The position numbers and the translations under genes were made by a program. 41,122 nucleotides of DNA from an uncultured Nostoc sp. (GTDB lineage Bacteria; Cyanobacteriota; Cyanobacteriia; Cyanobacteriales; Nostocaceae): contig NZ_CALMFY010000182.1 in assembly GCF_937863485.1 (NCBI RefSeq), positions 1 through 41,122 of the forward strand, in the 5' to 3' direction. Shown in pieces: positions 1 to 7,943 of the stretch (position 1 is the first letter of the stretch; the number at the start of each line of letters is the position of its first letter). The notes below the pieces were generated by a model. The model was not told where the DNA came from and searched no databases. It worked only from the letters and a program-made list of their open reading frames with translations.

Positions 1-60
1 TTAGAAGTTCAAAACTCGATTTAGAAGTTCAAAACTCGATTTAGAAGTTCAAAACTTGAT
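1..60. repeat. 20-bp direct tandem repeat, three copies
   Basis: Three head-to-tail copies of the 20-mer TTAGAAGTTCAAAACTCGAT; the third has one change (CTCGAT to CTTGAT). The array touches the left edge of the window, so it may be longer. The unit is not a multiple of three and no gene covers it. The bases from 61 to 200 hold no gene or clear signal that I can see. Confidence 0.85.
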
Positions 61-200
61 TTACAAACAAATGTGACACATTCGCTTGCAAGCGTGGGAA
101 AACTACGTCAGTGTTACTGAGTTGATGGCGTTTAATGGATTGACTGTGGAGGCTTGACGAAAGGTGCGATCGGGTTAGTGTATTAAGCTAGATAGATATA

Positions 201-1145
201 ATGTATTATAATACCCCCGTCTCAGTGTTTTCCTGGTTGGGGGTTTGCTATTATGGGATTTTGATAATTAGGCTAAATACACAAGTGATTAATCCACCAA
301 ATTTTCAGCCACCAGAAGAAGGTCATTCTATTTATTACAATGGAATGCGATACTTGATTGGTGAAGTTATTAGTCAAGGATACCATGGAAAAGTATATAA
401 ATGTGAAGATGAGTGGGGCAATGAACTTGTCGCTAAAGTGCTTGTCCCTCGAAATCAAACATACGAAGAAGTTCGAGAACAGTGGCTAGAAGAACTAAAC
501 AAGCTATTGTTACTTCGCCATCAAAAGATTACCTTTGTATATGCTGCTTTTGAACATCGTAATACTTTTTATCTTATTATAGAACGCTGTCATTTTACAC
601 TCAATGACTTGCTTCAGTTACCAATTTCACAAGGAGAAGTTTGGCTACCACATGTTGCGCGAGAAGTATTACAAGGAATTGATTTTATACATAATGCAGG
701 CTATGTTCACAAAGATATCCATCATGGAAATGTTTTTTTGTCATTGTTACAGGATAAAATGAATCCAAGTAATGATCCAATTTTTATGTTCAAAATTGGT
801 GATTTAGGAATAACTAGATTAGAGAAAGATATCGACGTATTTAATACAATACTTGCAGAATGGATGTTACCGCCAGAATATCTGGCTCCAGCAAAATATG
901 GACTAATTGGAAAACAGGTAGATATATACCATACAGGGTTATTACTATTAAGTTTACTTCTTGGTGAAATTCCACAATTTACTTGTGAAGAAATCTTGGA
1001 TGGAAAGCCCCGCCAAATAGCAGAGAGTCTTTCTTCGCCGTATAGTACAGCAATAGCAAGATCATTGCGTAGACGTCTTGAATTCCGAACTCAATCAGCC
1101 CTCGATTTTTGGCGTGAAATATCAGAGGCAAGCAAATTACAGTAG
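201..1145 (+). CDS. Ser/Thr protein kinase-like protein
   Basis: A single kinase-fold domain fills the protein. Visible motifs: a loose glycine loop around residues 58-65 (SQGYHGKV), the lysine of the VAIK position at about K79, a catalytic loop HKDIHHGN (H170, K171, D172, N177), the metal-binding DFG motif as DLG (D201), and a PPEYLAP segment in the APE position. HKD in place of HRD and DLG in place of DFG are seen in many bacterial kinases, so activity is likely but not certain. There is no C-terminal sensor or membrane segment. The first ~45 residues are poorly kinase-like; no ribosome site precedes the ATG at 201, and a GTG at 285 or the ATG at residue 49 are possible true starts. Substrate is unknown. 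Confidence 0.8.
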   Translation: MYYNTPVSVFSWLGVCYYGILIIRLNTQVINPPNFQPPEEGHSIYYNGMRYLIGEVISQGYHGKVYKCEDEWGNELVAKVLVPRNQTYEEVREQWLEELNKLLLLRHQKITFVYAAFEHRNTFYLIIERCHFTLNDLLQLPISQGEVWLPHVAREVLQGIDFIHNAGYVHKDIHHGNVFLSLLQDKMNPSNDPIFMFKIGDLGITRLEKDIDVFNTILAEWMLPPEYLAPAKYGLIGKQVDIYHTGLLLLSLLLGEIPQFTCEEILDGKPRQIAESLSSPYSTAIARSLRRRLEFRTQSALDFWREISEASKLQ

Positions 1146-1333
1146 TAAATAATAATTTGTATAAGTAAGCAATTTTTCTGGATTGAAACTTGCGTAGACA
1201 GGTTTTGTTCTTGTAGGTGCGACTTCAGTCGTCCGGCACTCAAAAATACAAGTTTAACAAGTGCGATCGCACTATTGCTTTAGAGTAAATACATGTAATG
1301 ATCACATTAATTCATCAGCCGCGATCGCGCAAT

Positions 1334-1531
1334 TTATCTTCTACCAATCGGACGTACTTGTATGCTGTGGAGTGAAACAATTGCCACAGTCTTGCCATCT
1401 AATGTGACAAATTCAACCTCATATCCTTTGCCACCCTGATGTACTAAAACAACTGTACCTATATCACCCTCTTCTAAACTATATTCTGCGATATCACTAG
1501 TCAGAATAACCCTATCAAGTTCTTGAATCAT
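1334..1531 (-). CDS. DUF4926 family small protein
   Basis: A 65-residue protein with the DUF4926 pattern: a start of the type 'IQELDRVILTSDI', then a GDIGTVVLVH segment and a YEVEFVTLDGKT strand, ending in short basic residues. The family folds as a small beta-barrel-like domain of unknown function and often lies beside toxin-antitoxin-like genes, as here (VapBC follows on the other strand). The open frame extends to a TTG at 1558, but the ATG at 1531 starts exactly at the conserved part, so I chose it. Confidence 0.7.
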   Translation of the reverse strand: MIQELDRVILTSDIAEYSLEEGDIGTVVLVHQGGKGYEVEFVTLDGKTVAIVSLHSIQVRPIGRR

Positions 1532-1595
1532 CGCTATCAATCTTACAGCTTCAGTCAACTATAATATACTTAATATTTTACACAAGGATGGAACC

Positions 1596-1955
1596 ATGAC
1601 TAACACTCAAAAGATGGTTCGCTTCAACTTAGATTTGTCACCTGAACTAAATCAGATACTAGACGAACTAGCAGAGAAAATAGGCGTAAGTAAAAGTGAT
1701 GTTCTGCGTCAGGCTATAACCTTGATGCAAATTATGGTTATAGCTAAAGAAGAAACCAAAAAATTAGGAGTTACAGAAGCAAATCAATTGATAGTGAATG
1801 AAATCATTCTCTCATCTGAACAGCAGCCAAAACCGCATCCACTAGACACGTTTATGGAAAGGCTTGGCCCTTGGGAAGATGAACGTACTGCTGAGGAAAT
1901 AGTCAAAGATATTTATGATAGCCGTACTATTTCTAACAATGACATTAGTCTATGA
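1596..1955 (+). CDS. VapB-like ribbon-helix-helix antitoxin
   Basis: 119 residues. The N-terminal ~45 residues carry a ribbon-helix-helix pattern: a basic strand (MVRFNLDLSPEL) followed by two helices (NQILDELAEKIGVSKSDVLRQAI), the DNA-binding dimer form used by antitoxins that repress their own operon. The acidic C-terminal half would wrap the toxin. The stop overlaps the start of the PIN-domain gene by four bases (ATGA), the usual sign of a coupled toxin-antitoxin pair. A purine-rich AAGGATGG lies just upstream of the ATG. Known of the family: it neutralises the VapC ribonuclease; the operator here is inferred to be upstream of 1596. Confidence 0.8.
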   Translation: MTNTQKMVRFNLDLSPELNQILDELAEKIGVSKSDVLRQAITLMQIMVIAKEETKKLGVTEANQLIVNEIILSSEQQPKPHPLDTFMERLGPWEDERTAEEIVKDIYDSRTISNNDISL

Positions 1956-2353
1956 CTTATTTACTTGATACCGATACTTGCATTTATTGGATTAAAGATA
2001 TTAATTTAGTCAGAACTAAAGTTAGAGAAATAGGATGGGAGCAAATTTGTATTTGCAGTATCACGGTTGCTGAGTTGTATTTCGGTGCTTATAACTCTCA
2101 ACGAGTAATGGAAAATTTAAATCGTGCAGAAGAATTTATTCAAAACTTACCCGTCGTACCTTTAACTGATCCTGCTCTCAGAAAGTATGGTGAATTAAAG
2201 GCAGAACTCCGTAGACTTGGACAAACAATTGCTGAGTTTGATTTACTAATTGCTAGTGTTGCAGTTGCAGAAAATTACACTTTAGTCACAAACAATACTC
2301 GTCATTACAGCCGGATTTCTAATTTACAGTTGGAAAACTGGATTTCACCTTAA
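1952..2353 (+). CDS. vapC: VapC-like PIN-domain ribonuclease toxin
   Basis: 133 residues, the normal size for VapC. The acidic active-site residues of PIN nucleases are visible: D6 in MTYLLDTD, E41 in VAELYFGA, D97 in EFDLLIAS, and the TNNTRHYSRI segment near the C-terminus, where family members place the last acidic or polar ligand (here N115). VapC toxins cleave tRNA or rRNA in a Mg-dependent way; the target of this one cannot be told from sequence. It is translated with the upstream antitoxin through an ATGA overlap. No truncation is seen. Confidence 0.88.
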   Translation: MTYLLDTDTCIYWIKDINLVRTKVREIGWEQICICSITVAELYFGAYNSQRVMENLNRAEEFIQNLPVVPLTDPALRKYGELKAELRRLGQTIAEFDLLIASVAVAENYTLVTNNTRHYSRISNLQLENWISP

Positions 2354-2373
2354 AAATATTAAATAAAATAGAA

Positions 2374-2601
2374 ATGACTGCACAAGGACAAAATCAACGA
2401 ATTAAAATAAATTTAGATTTATCGCCAGAAGTTTATGAGACACTAAACAATCTGGCACAACAGATTAATGGAGATAATACTGAGGTGTTGCTAAAAGCGA
2501 TCGCACTCTTAGAAGTAGCCGTAGAAGCCAAGCAAAAAGGCAAGCATATTTGGATTGTAGATGATAACCAAAATCTTGAAACTGAAATTATTGGTATCTA
2601 A
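2374..2601 (+). CDS. small ribbon-helix-helix protein
   Basis: 75 residues with the same strand-helix-helix pattern as the antitoxin at 1596 (IKINLDLSPEVYETLNNLAQQINGDNTEVLLKAIAL), so it is probably a second RHH DNA-binding protein and perhaps a paralogue. It begins 20 bases after vapC and is followed 5 bases later by a small membrane protein gene, so the four genes may be one transcript. No separate toxin is recognised; the next ORF could be its partner, but that is inference. Confidence 0.65.
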   Translation: MTAQGQNQRIKINLDLSPEVYETLNNLAQQINGDNTEVLLKAIALLEVAVEAKQKGKHIWIVDDNQNLETEIIGI

Positions 2602-2606
2602 ACAGC

Positions 2607-2858
2607 ATGACAGATAGAACAGATTTATCAAAAATAATTGCCAGCAAAGGCGATAACCCACTAATTATCTCAACTGTAAACTTGCAGTCACAAGAAGACT
2701 TAGAAGTGGAGCGAAAACTACGAGAATTCAAATTTAAACAAGAACTAAGAAAAGATTGGATTTTATTTATTGTCAGGGATGTAGTAATTTTTCCTGCTGC
2801 CATCCTTTTTATTTTTGCTGTCAGCGGTTATTCCCTATTCACCCAGATTTATAGGTAA
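2607..2858 (+). CDS. small one-TM protein, unknown function
   Basis: 83 residues: a soluble N-terminal part with a charged helix (EDLEVERKLREFKFKQELRKDW, about residues 30-50) and one hydrophobic membrane segment near residues 52-78. It follows the RHH gene after 5 bases, which suggests one operon. The frame ends directly after the membrane helix, so it may be a shortened version of a longer membrane protein. I do not recognise a family with certainty. It could be a membrane partner of the RHH protein or a passenger gene. Confidence 0.5.
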   Translation: MTDRTDLSKIIASKGDNPLIISTVNLQSQEDLEVERKLREFKFKQELRKDWILFIVRDVVIFPAAILFIFAVSGYSLFTQIYR

Positions 2859-2911
2859 CTTATCTAATAATATATAACAATTTTATCTGAGCCGTGAAAA
2901 TCGCAAGGTTT

Positions 2912-2945
2912 AGATCCCCAATTTCGTAAAAGTTGTCGGGGATCT
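2912..2945. repeat. inverted repeat (8-bp stem)
   Basis: AGATCCCC at 2912-2919 pairs with GGGGATCT at 2938-2945 over an 18-base loop. It lies between the small TM gene and lemA and has no T-run, so it looks more like an interspersed palindromic repeat than a terminator. Confidence 0.5.
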
Positions 2946-3014
2946 CGTGCAGTGTCAGTAAATTTGCGTAACTAATTTTACAGACGACGAAGGCAACTTG
3001 CTAAAAGTAGACTC

Positions 3015-3052
3015 ATCTTTATATCCAGACAAATTTTGCTGGATATAAAGAT
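3015..3052. terminator. perfect 14-bp hairpin upstream of lemA
   Basis: ATCTTTATATCCAG (3015-3028) pairs without mismatch with CTGGATATAAAGAT (3039-3052) over a 10-base loop. It is 58 bases before the lemA start. There is no T-run, so it may be a transcript-end or leader structure rather than a canonical terminator. Confidence 0.5.
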
Positions 3053-3109
3053 TACCGTGATTGGTTAATCTGCAAAAAAGTAAGTACCTGATGAGAATAA
3101 TCTAAAAAT

Positions 3110-3697
3110 ATGGGGCTTTTAATATTTTCTGTTGTTTTAGTTACTATGATTGCTGTAATTATCATTGATGGCTACAACGATTTGGTCAACTATCGCAACC
3201 GTTACAAAAATGCTTATTCTCAAATCGATGTTCAATTACAGCGCCGCTATGACTTAATTCCCAACTTAGTGGAAACTGCCAAAGGGTACATGAAACATGA
3301 GCGAGAAACCATAGAAGCAGTTATTACCGCCCGGAATTCTGCAATGAATGTTAGCAGTCGTGCCGTGCAAAATCCCGGTGATCCCCGAGCAATGCAGCAG
3401 TTGGGTAATGCTGAAGGGGCGCTGACGGGTGCGTTAAGTCGCTTGATGGTACTTTCGGAATCTTATCCAGAATTCAAAGCCGATCGCGCCATGAGCCAAG
3501 TAATGGAGGAATTATCTTCCATCGAAAACCGGATTGCTTTTGCACGTCAGGCTTTTAATGATGCGGTGACACTTTACAACACCAAGAGTGAATCTTTCCC
3601 TACCAATTTGGTAACCAATACTTTTAACTTTACTGCTGCCGAATTACTGCCAGAAGCCATTCCTGAAATGAAAACTGCTCCCCACGTCTCTTTTTAG
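3110..3697 (+). CDS. lemA: LemA family protein
   Basis: 195 residues, normal for LemA. An N-terminal membrane helix (residues 3-20) is followed by the conserved helical part: YNDLVNYRNRYKNAYSQIDVQ, then the family hallmark RRYDLIPNLVETAKGY near residues 45-60, then long amphipathic helices. LemA proteins are anchored in the inner membrane with the N-terminus outside; their role is poorly defined, but in many bacteria the gene sits with an M48/HtpX-like protease. The same order is found here, with the M48 gene starting 6 bases downstream but broken. Confidence 0.92.
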   Translation: MGLLIFSVVLVTMIAVIIIDGYNDLVNYRNRYKNAYSQIDVQLQRRYDLIPNLVETAKGYMKHERETIEAVITARNSAMNVSSRAVQNPGDPRAMQQLGNAEGALTGALSRLMVLSESYPEFKADRAMSQVMEELSSIENRIAFARQAFNDAVTLYNTKSESFPTNLVTNTFNFTAAELLPEAIPEMKTAPHVSF

Positions 3698-3703
3698 GTA
3701 TTT

Positions 3704-4457
3704 ATGAATTTCTTTGAACATCAGGATAAAGCACACCGAAATACGCAACAGTTAATCGGGTTATTTGCCCTGTCGATCGCAGTCATGATTATTGCGATTT
3801 ATATTGCTACCTTGTTTCTGTTCCGTATGGCTCCTCATATTTGCTGGCATCCAGGATTATTTCTCTACGTGGCTGGAATTACAATAATTGCGTAGGCGTA
3901 GCCCGTCGTAGACATCGCTCTAGCAAGTATATATAAAATTTTTCGTCTCCGGGCGGGGGAAAAGCAATTGCTCTTTTGTGTTGCAGTTAATACTGTGGCA
4001 TCGTCTCCGACCTAGTAGAAATTTTCTGTCGGCTACAACGGTATAATTTACCTTCATAGAACAGATTTGGCCAGATAGTCTCTTAGTTATATCCGTAATT
4101 ACACGTGTCAGACAGTCCCAACCCGATGCGTCCAGTGAAAATATAACCTATGTTTTTCGTTCTGGAGTTTTTCGATTTCCCAAAGCCGGAAAGCTAAAAA
4201 AACCACACACGCCATTTATCTGTAATTTCACTGAACTAAAGAAGAGTATTGAGCGCCTCCGCCTTGCCAGTCCCAAACTCAAGCAAGCTATTGTTGATGC
4301 CTACGCCCACACAGTATTATTAGATAACAAAGTTACAGATTCAGAAGCAGATTTACTAAGAGCGATCGCCATGACGCTAGACTGTCCCATCCCCCCATTT
4401 TTAAATTCTCAATGTGGCGTTTCAAAACAGAAACAATCTTATCCAAAGCGAAGTTAA
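3704..4457 (+). pseudogene. broken M48 family metallopeptidase gene
   Basis: The first 63 codons (MNFFEHQDKAHRNTQQLIGLF..., with membrane helices) match the start of the cyanobacterial M48 peptidase that follows lemA. At 3890-3918 an interspersed Nostoc repeat (GTAGGCGTAGCCCGTCGTAG block) brings two in-frame TAG codons. Native coding resumes in frame (IYKIFRL, from about 3929), then shifts frame and decays. Codons 4231-4457 again read like the family's C-terminus (LKQAIVDAYAHTVLLDNK, EADLLRAIAMTLDCPIPPFL). The whole central part with the HExxH zinc site is missing: the remnant is ~750 bases where the intact gene needs well over 1.5 kb. So LemA has no intact protease partner here. Confidence 0.75.
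3890..3918. repeat. interspersed Nostoc-type repeat inside the M48 gene
   Basis: The block GTAGGCGTAGCCCGTCGTAG followed by ACATCGC is a common short repeat of Nostoc-like genomes; a related piece (CATCGTAGACATCGC) recurs near 35280. Here it sits in the N-terminal coding part of the M48 gene and supplies in-frame stops. Confidence 0.6.
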
Positions 4458-4494
4458 TGTAATAAGTGAGACGCGATTATTTATAAATCAACAA

Positions 4495-4518
4495 AAAAGT
4501 CTGTTTTTGCAGACTTTT
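4495..4518. terminator. hairpin after the M48 remnant
   Basis: AAAAGTCTG (4495-4503) and CAGACTTTT (4510-4518) form a 9-bp stem with a 6-base loop; the distal arm ends in four T residues followed by an A/T-rich stretch. It fits a factor-independent terminator for the lemA-M48 unit. Confidence 0.55.
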
Positions 4519-4669
4519 ATATTATTATTTCTTCTAGTTGCAAATAACTGTTTACCACGACAATAACCTGTTGCATTTTCATCACATTTACAAGCAATTG
4601 ATTTATTTTTGTTCTCCTTACTGTTATATAGCAGTCCTAAATGATTTATGAACTTTTCTGTTTCTCCTC

Positions 4670-4785
4670 TTGGCGCTTTTCTCTACGAGACGCTGCGCGT
4701 TGGCGTTGGCAAAGCCTCTCCAAGAGTTGGCGGCTTCTGTGCGAGACCCTGCGCGTTGGCAAAGCCTCTCCAAGAGTTGGCGGTT
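4670..4785. repeat. duplicated interspersed repeats
   Basis: Two near-copies of a block containing CGAGACGCTGCGCGTTGGC and AAAGCCTCTCCAAGAGTTGGCGG occur at about 4685-4733 and 4740-4785. They belong to the same class of short repeats as those near 11200, 13790 and 35150. They keep a frame open by chance, but that frame has no protein-like character. The remainder of 4519-4983 is A/T-rich with no gene seen. Confidence 0.65.
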
Positions 4786-4983
4786 CGATAGTTTTCACAA
4801 CTCAAATAAGATTGCTATAGTACAAATAGTTCTCTTAGCAAAAGAGTATCATACTGTACAAAAAATTTTGATATTGCCTAGAAATATTAACTTGCTTAAA
4901 AAAGTTTAGACAAAATGCCAGCATTCCAGAAATTTGATTGCTATATTAGATTAAATAACTATTCTGGCAAGGATTAAAAAGCA

Positions 4984-5703
4984 GTGCGGGATGATTTACA
5001 GGGCTTGGAAATTAGTCAGGATGAACTGCAAAAGCTGACTAATTTACCTGTCAATGATCAACTTTTAATCATTACAAAACCTCTGCAAAAATTAGCAAAA
5101 CTATACATCCAAAAAATTAAAAGTTCGGAAGGAGCAACTGTAATTTTTATTGGGTTTGCTACATTTGTATTTGGCTATCTTTTCTTTGATATAATTATAA
5201 AAGTATTTTTATCATGGATAACAATTCCATCTTGGATAGTATTAATTATCTTAGGTCTTTGGGTTGGCGGTCTTACGCAAACTATCTTATATTTAATCTG
5301 GAAAAGTAAAAGTAAAGTTGTCAAACTAAACATGACAAATTCTCTGCAAATCCTGTTAAATGATGTTGAAAGATATAATAGTGTTATTAGAGCAATAGAT
5401 ATTAATGACCAAATAGAAGAAGCTGGTAATCCAGAAGTACTTATAAAAGAAAGAGAGAATGTTCTGGCAGCGCTTAAGCTCACCAAAGCCGATTTAGTTC
5501 GCGCTTTGAAAACAGAAAAGATTTTGAGAGAAAATAAGAGCTTTATCCTTAGTAATACAGAGCTATTCGTCAACAATTTAGCAACTTTAACAGCCATGCA
5601 AGTAAATGAACAGGCTACTGAGCATGGAAGGTTACTCAATGAAGCATTACAGATTGCATTAGATGTGCAACACGAAATGAAAAGATTACAGACTCAGCGT
5701 TAA
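4984..5703 (+). CDS. two-TM coiled-coil protein, unknown function
   Basis: 239 residues from a GTG start, with AAGGA about 10 bases upstream. A soluble N-terminal helix region (1-48) is followed by two strongly hydrophobic membrane helices (about 50-75 and 80-104), and then by a long charged helical region (110-239) with heptad-like spacing that is probably coiled coil and cytoplasmic. No enzymatic motif is visible. I do not recognise the family; it reads like a cyanobacterial conserved membrane protein. It ends convergent with, and overlapping by four bases, a small minus-strand ORF. Confidence 0.65.
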   Translation: MRDDLQGLEISQDELQKLTNLPVNDQLLIITKPLQKLAKLYIQKIKSSEGATVIFIGFATFVFGYLFFDIIIKVFLSWITIPSWIVLIILGLWVGGLTQTILYLIWKSKSKVVKLNMTNSLQILLNDVERYNSVIRAIDINDQIEEAGNPEVLIKERENVLAALKLTKADLVRALKTEKILRENKSFILSNTELFVNNLATLTAMQVNEQATEHGRLLNEALQIALDVQHEMKRLQTQR

Positions 5704-5852
5704 AACCAATACTCAGGGCGACCGTGCGTAACAGAAGTGAGTTGGAGAATGCGTAGATGCTGCTGGGTGGGTTGGTTTCCAATCTCTTTGCCAGATATGC
5801 TCAATGGCTTTTTAGATAATCCTTCCCACGGTTGCGATCCCCGGTCTAACAT
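5700..5852 (-). CDS. small 50-residue ORF
   Basis: A minus-strand frame of 50 codons plus stop begins at an ATG at 5850-5852, with a TTTAGGAA purine block about 8 bases upstream that fits a ribosome site. The product starts MLDRGSQPWEGLSKK and ends in HGRPEYWF. The composition (Pro, Gly, Trp, Tyr mixed with charged residues) looks like real coding rather than a shadow, and no gene lies on the other strand except the last bases of the previous CDS. It is divergent from the DUF1350 gene. Family unknown; it could be an intact small protein or a remnant. Confidence 0.45.
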   Translation of the reverse strand: MLDRGSQPWEGLSKKPLSISGKEIGNQPTQQHLRILQLTSVTHGRPEYWF

Positions 5853-5884
5853 AAAGAATATTCCTAAAGCGATCGCTCATTGGC

Positions 5885-6652
5885 ATGGACTGGAAAGAAA
5901 TCAGAGGTAACTGGGTAATCATTCCCCGAAATCCCATAGGGATCATCCATTTTTTAGGAGGTGCATTTGTCGCCACTGCACCGCACATCACTTATCGCTG
6001 GTTACTCGAACAACTTGCGAGTAAAGGTTATGTTGTAATTGCTACGCCTTTCGTTAATACATTGGATCATACTGCGATCGCAAAATCCGTGCTGTTAAAC
6101 TTTGACCGCACCCTCGAACGCTTACATGATTCTGGGGCATTATGCAAGCTTTACTTTCCCATCTACGGCGTTGGACACAGTATGGGCTGCAAACTTCACT
6201 TACTGATTGGTAGCCTCTTTCAAGTAGAACGTGCAGGCAATATTTTAATATCCTTCAACAACTACGCCGCTAAAGAAGCTATCCCCTTAGTAGAACAATT
6301 CAATTCTACTTTGAAAATCGAGTTTACCCCTTCACCGTTGGAAACCAATAAGCTTGTCCAAGAGCGTTACAATATCCGGCGCAATTTATTAATAAAATTT
6401 AGCAATGACACCATTGATCAATCAGCAGCTTTAACCAAAATCCTACAAGAACGTTTTGATGAGATGGTGACAGCACAAACCTTACCAGGAACTCACACAA
6501 CACCTCTAGGTCAAGACATTAAATGGCAAACTGGAACATCTTTCAGCCCCTTTGATGCCTTAGGGCAATGGTTCAAGCAAGAAGCATACCGCGATTTAAA
6601 CCAGCTAAAAAGTTCCATCCTCTTGTGGGTGAATCCTCTTGCCCCCCCATAA
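5885..6652 (+). CDS. DUF1350 family alpha/beta-hydrolase-like protein
   Basis: 255 residues. The N-terminus (GNWVIIPRNPIGIIHFLGGAF) has the oxyanion-loop type HFLGGAF, and the nucleophile elbow GHSMGCK lies near residue 100, giving the GxSxG serine. LASKGYVVIATPFVNT is the strand-turn after the first helix of the fold. The family is widespread in cyanobacteria and plant plastids; its substrate is not established. No obvious ribosome site precedes the ATG. A hairpin follows the stop. Confidence 0.85.
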   Translation: MDWKEIRGNWVIIPRNPIGIIHFLGGAFVATAPHITYRWLLEQLASKGYVVIATPFVNTLDHTAIAKSVLLNFDRTLERLHDSGALCKLYFPIYGVGHSMGCKLHLLIGSLFQVERAGNILISFNNYAAKEAIPLVEQFNSTLKIEFTPSPLETNKLVQERYNIRRNLLIKFSNDTIDQSAALTKILQERFDEMVTAQTLPGTHTTPLGQDIKWQTGTSFSPFDALGQWFKQEAYRDLNQLKSSILLWVNPLAPP

Positions 6653-6655
6653 TGT

Positions 6656-6679
6656 TTTATGACGTTAAAAAGTCATAAA
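6656..6679. terminator. hairpin after the DUF1350 gene
   Basis: TTTATGAC (6656-6663) pairs with GTCATAAA (6672-6679) over an 8-base loop directly after the stop codon. A second, bulged palindrome (TAGTAGTAT/ATACTACTA, about 6706-6733) follows in the spacer before the next gene. Confidence 0.5.
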
Positions 6680-6806
6680 TTCGACGGAAAAATATAAATG
6701 AGTTAGTAGTATATCTATATAGATACTACTAGCTTATTAGCCGATACCATATTTTTATTTTCTATTTTAACAGCAAGTTTTTAATGAGTGTTTCCTACAA
6801 CTTTCT

Positions 6807-7943
6807 ATGTTTCAAATACTAATAATTGATGATGACTATTCAATAAAAATACTTCTGAAAAGGATGTTGGAAAAACAGGGTTATGAAGTAGTTACTGCCA
6901 GTAGCGGCGAGGAAGGAATAGAAAAGGCACTAGCTTACCGTCCAGCACTAATTATTTGTGATTGGATCATGCCAGGGTTGACTGGATTGGAAGTTTGCCA
7001 CCGCATTAAGGCAGACCCCAAATTTTATACCACATTCTTTATTTTATTAACATCCTTAGATTCCGTTGCCGATTGCGTCAAAGGTCTAGATGCTGGTGCT
7101 GATGATTTTATCTCCAAACCTATTGAGCACAATGAATTACAAGCACGGGTAAGAGCGGGATTACGCCTGCATCAGTTGAGTAGAGATTTGCAGGCTCAAA
7201 AGTTGCTTTTAGAATCAGAAATGTCAGAAGCCGCAGAATATGTGCGATCGCTACTGCCTCTTTCTATGACGGAACCCTTCAATATAAATTTCCGATTCAT
7301 TCCCTCGCGGCAACTCGGCGGTGATTGCTTCGATTACTATTGGCTCGATGCTGATTATTTGGCAATTTACTTACTCGATACTGCCGGACATGGACTCAAA
7401 GCTACTCTTCCCTCTGTTTCAGTCCTAAATCTGCTGCGTTCCCGTGCGCTCAAAAGTCTGAATTACCATCAACCTAGTGATGTATTAAAGGCTTTGAATG
7501 ATACCTTTCAGATGAATTATCAAAATGACAAATACTTTACGATTTGGTATGGAGTTTACAACCGAATCAACCGCCAGTTAATTTATGCTAGTGCAGGTCA
7601 TCCACCAGCAGTTTTAGTAACCGGTACATCTCCCAGGAAGTCTGAAGTTAAACTTTTAAAAACCCCCGGTATGCCAGTTGGCATGTTTCCAGAGGCAAAA
7701 TATGTTGATGGGTTTTGCAATATTGAAAAATTCAGTACCCTTTATATTTTTAGTGATGGCGCTTATGAAATAAATAAATCAGATGGCATACTTTGGAGTT
7801 TGGATGCTTTTATTCAGCTACTGGTTAGTCTGCAAGATCCTGTTGACTGCCAACTCGAGCGCATACTGAGTTATTTAATCGCTCTGAACTCCAAAGATGC
7901 TTTTGATGATGATTTATCTATTTTGCAAATGAAGTTTGATTAA
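6807..7943 (+). CDS. response regulator with SpoIIE/PP2C phosphatase output
   Basis: 378 residues. A receiver domain (1-120) shows the acidic pocket D8-D10, phospho-acceptor D52 in IICDWIMPG, T82 and K104 in SKPIEH. A short coiled linker (about 125-150) leads to a SpoIIE-type PP2C phosphatase domain with GGDCFDYYWL, LLDTAGHGLKA, SAGHPPAVLV and the terminal DDLSILQMK, all carrying the metal-binding Asp and Gly residues. This RsbU-like layout dephosphorylates STAS antagonists in partner-switching pathways when the receiver is phosphorylated. A STAS protein gene lies directly convergent, its stop touching this one, and is the natural substrate. The sensor kinase is not in the window. Confidence 0.92.
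   Translation: MFQILIIDDDYSIKILLKRMLEKQGYEVVTASSGEEGIEKALAYRPALIICDWIMPGLTGLEVCHRIKADPKFYTTFFILLTSLDSVADCVKGLDAGADDFISKPIEHNELQARVRAGLRLHQLSRDLQAQKLLLESEMSEAAEYVRSLLPLSMTEPFNINFRFIPSRQLGGDCFDYYWLDADYLAIYLLDTAGHGLKATLPSVSVLNLLRSRALKSLNYHQPSDVLKALNDTFQMNYQNDKYFTIWYGVYNRINRQLIYASAGHPPAVLVTGTSPRKSEVKLLKTPGMPVGMFPEAKYVDGFCNIEKFSTLYIFSDGAYEINKSDGILWSLDAFIQLLVSLQDPVDCQLERILSYLIALNSKDAFDDDLSILQMKFD

Noticed and set aside
1..60. CRISPR-like array
   Set aside because: The 20-bp units are directly adjacent with no spacers.
4670..4909. 79-codon plus-strand frame
   Set aside because: It is read across duplicated interspersed repeats, with no ribosome site and no protein-like pattern.
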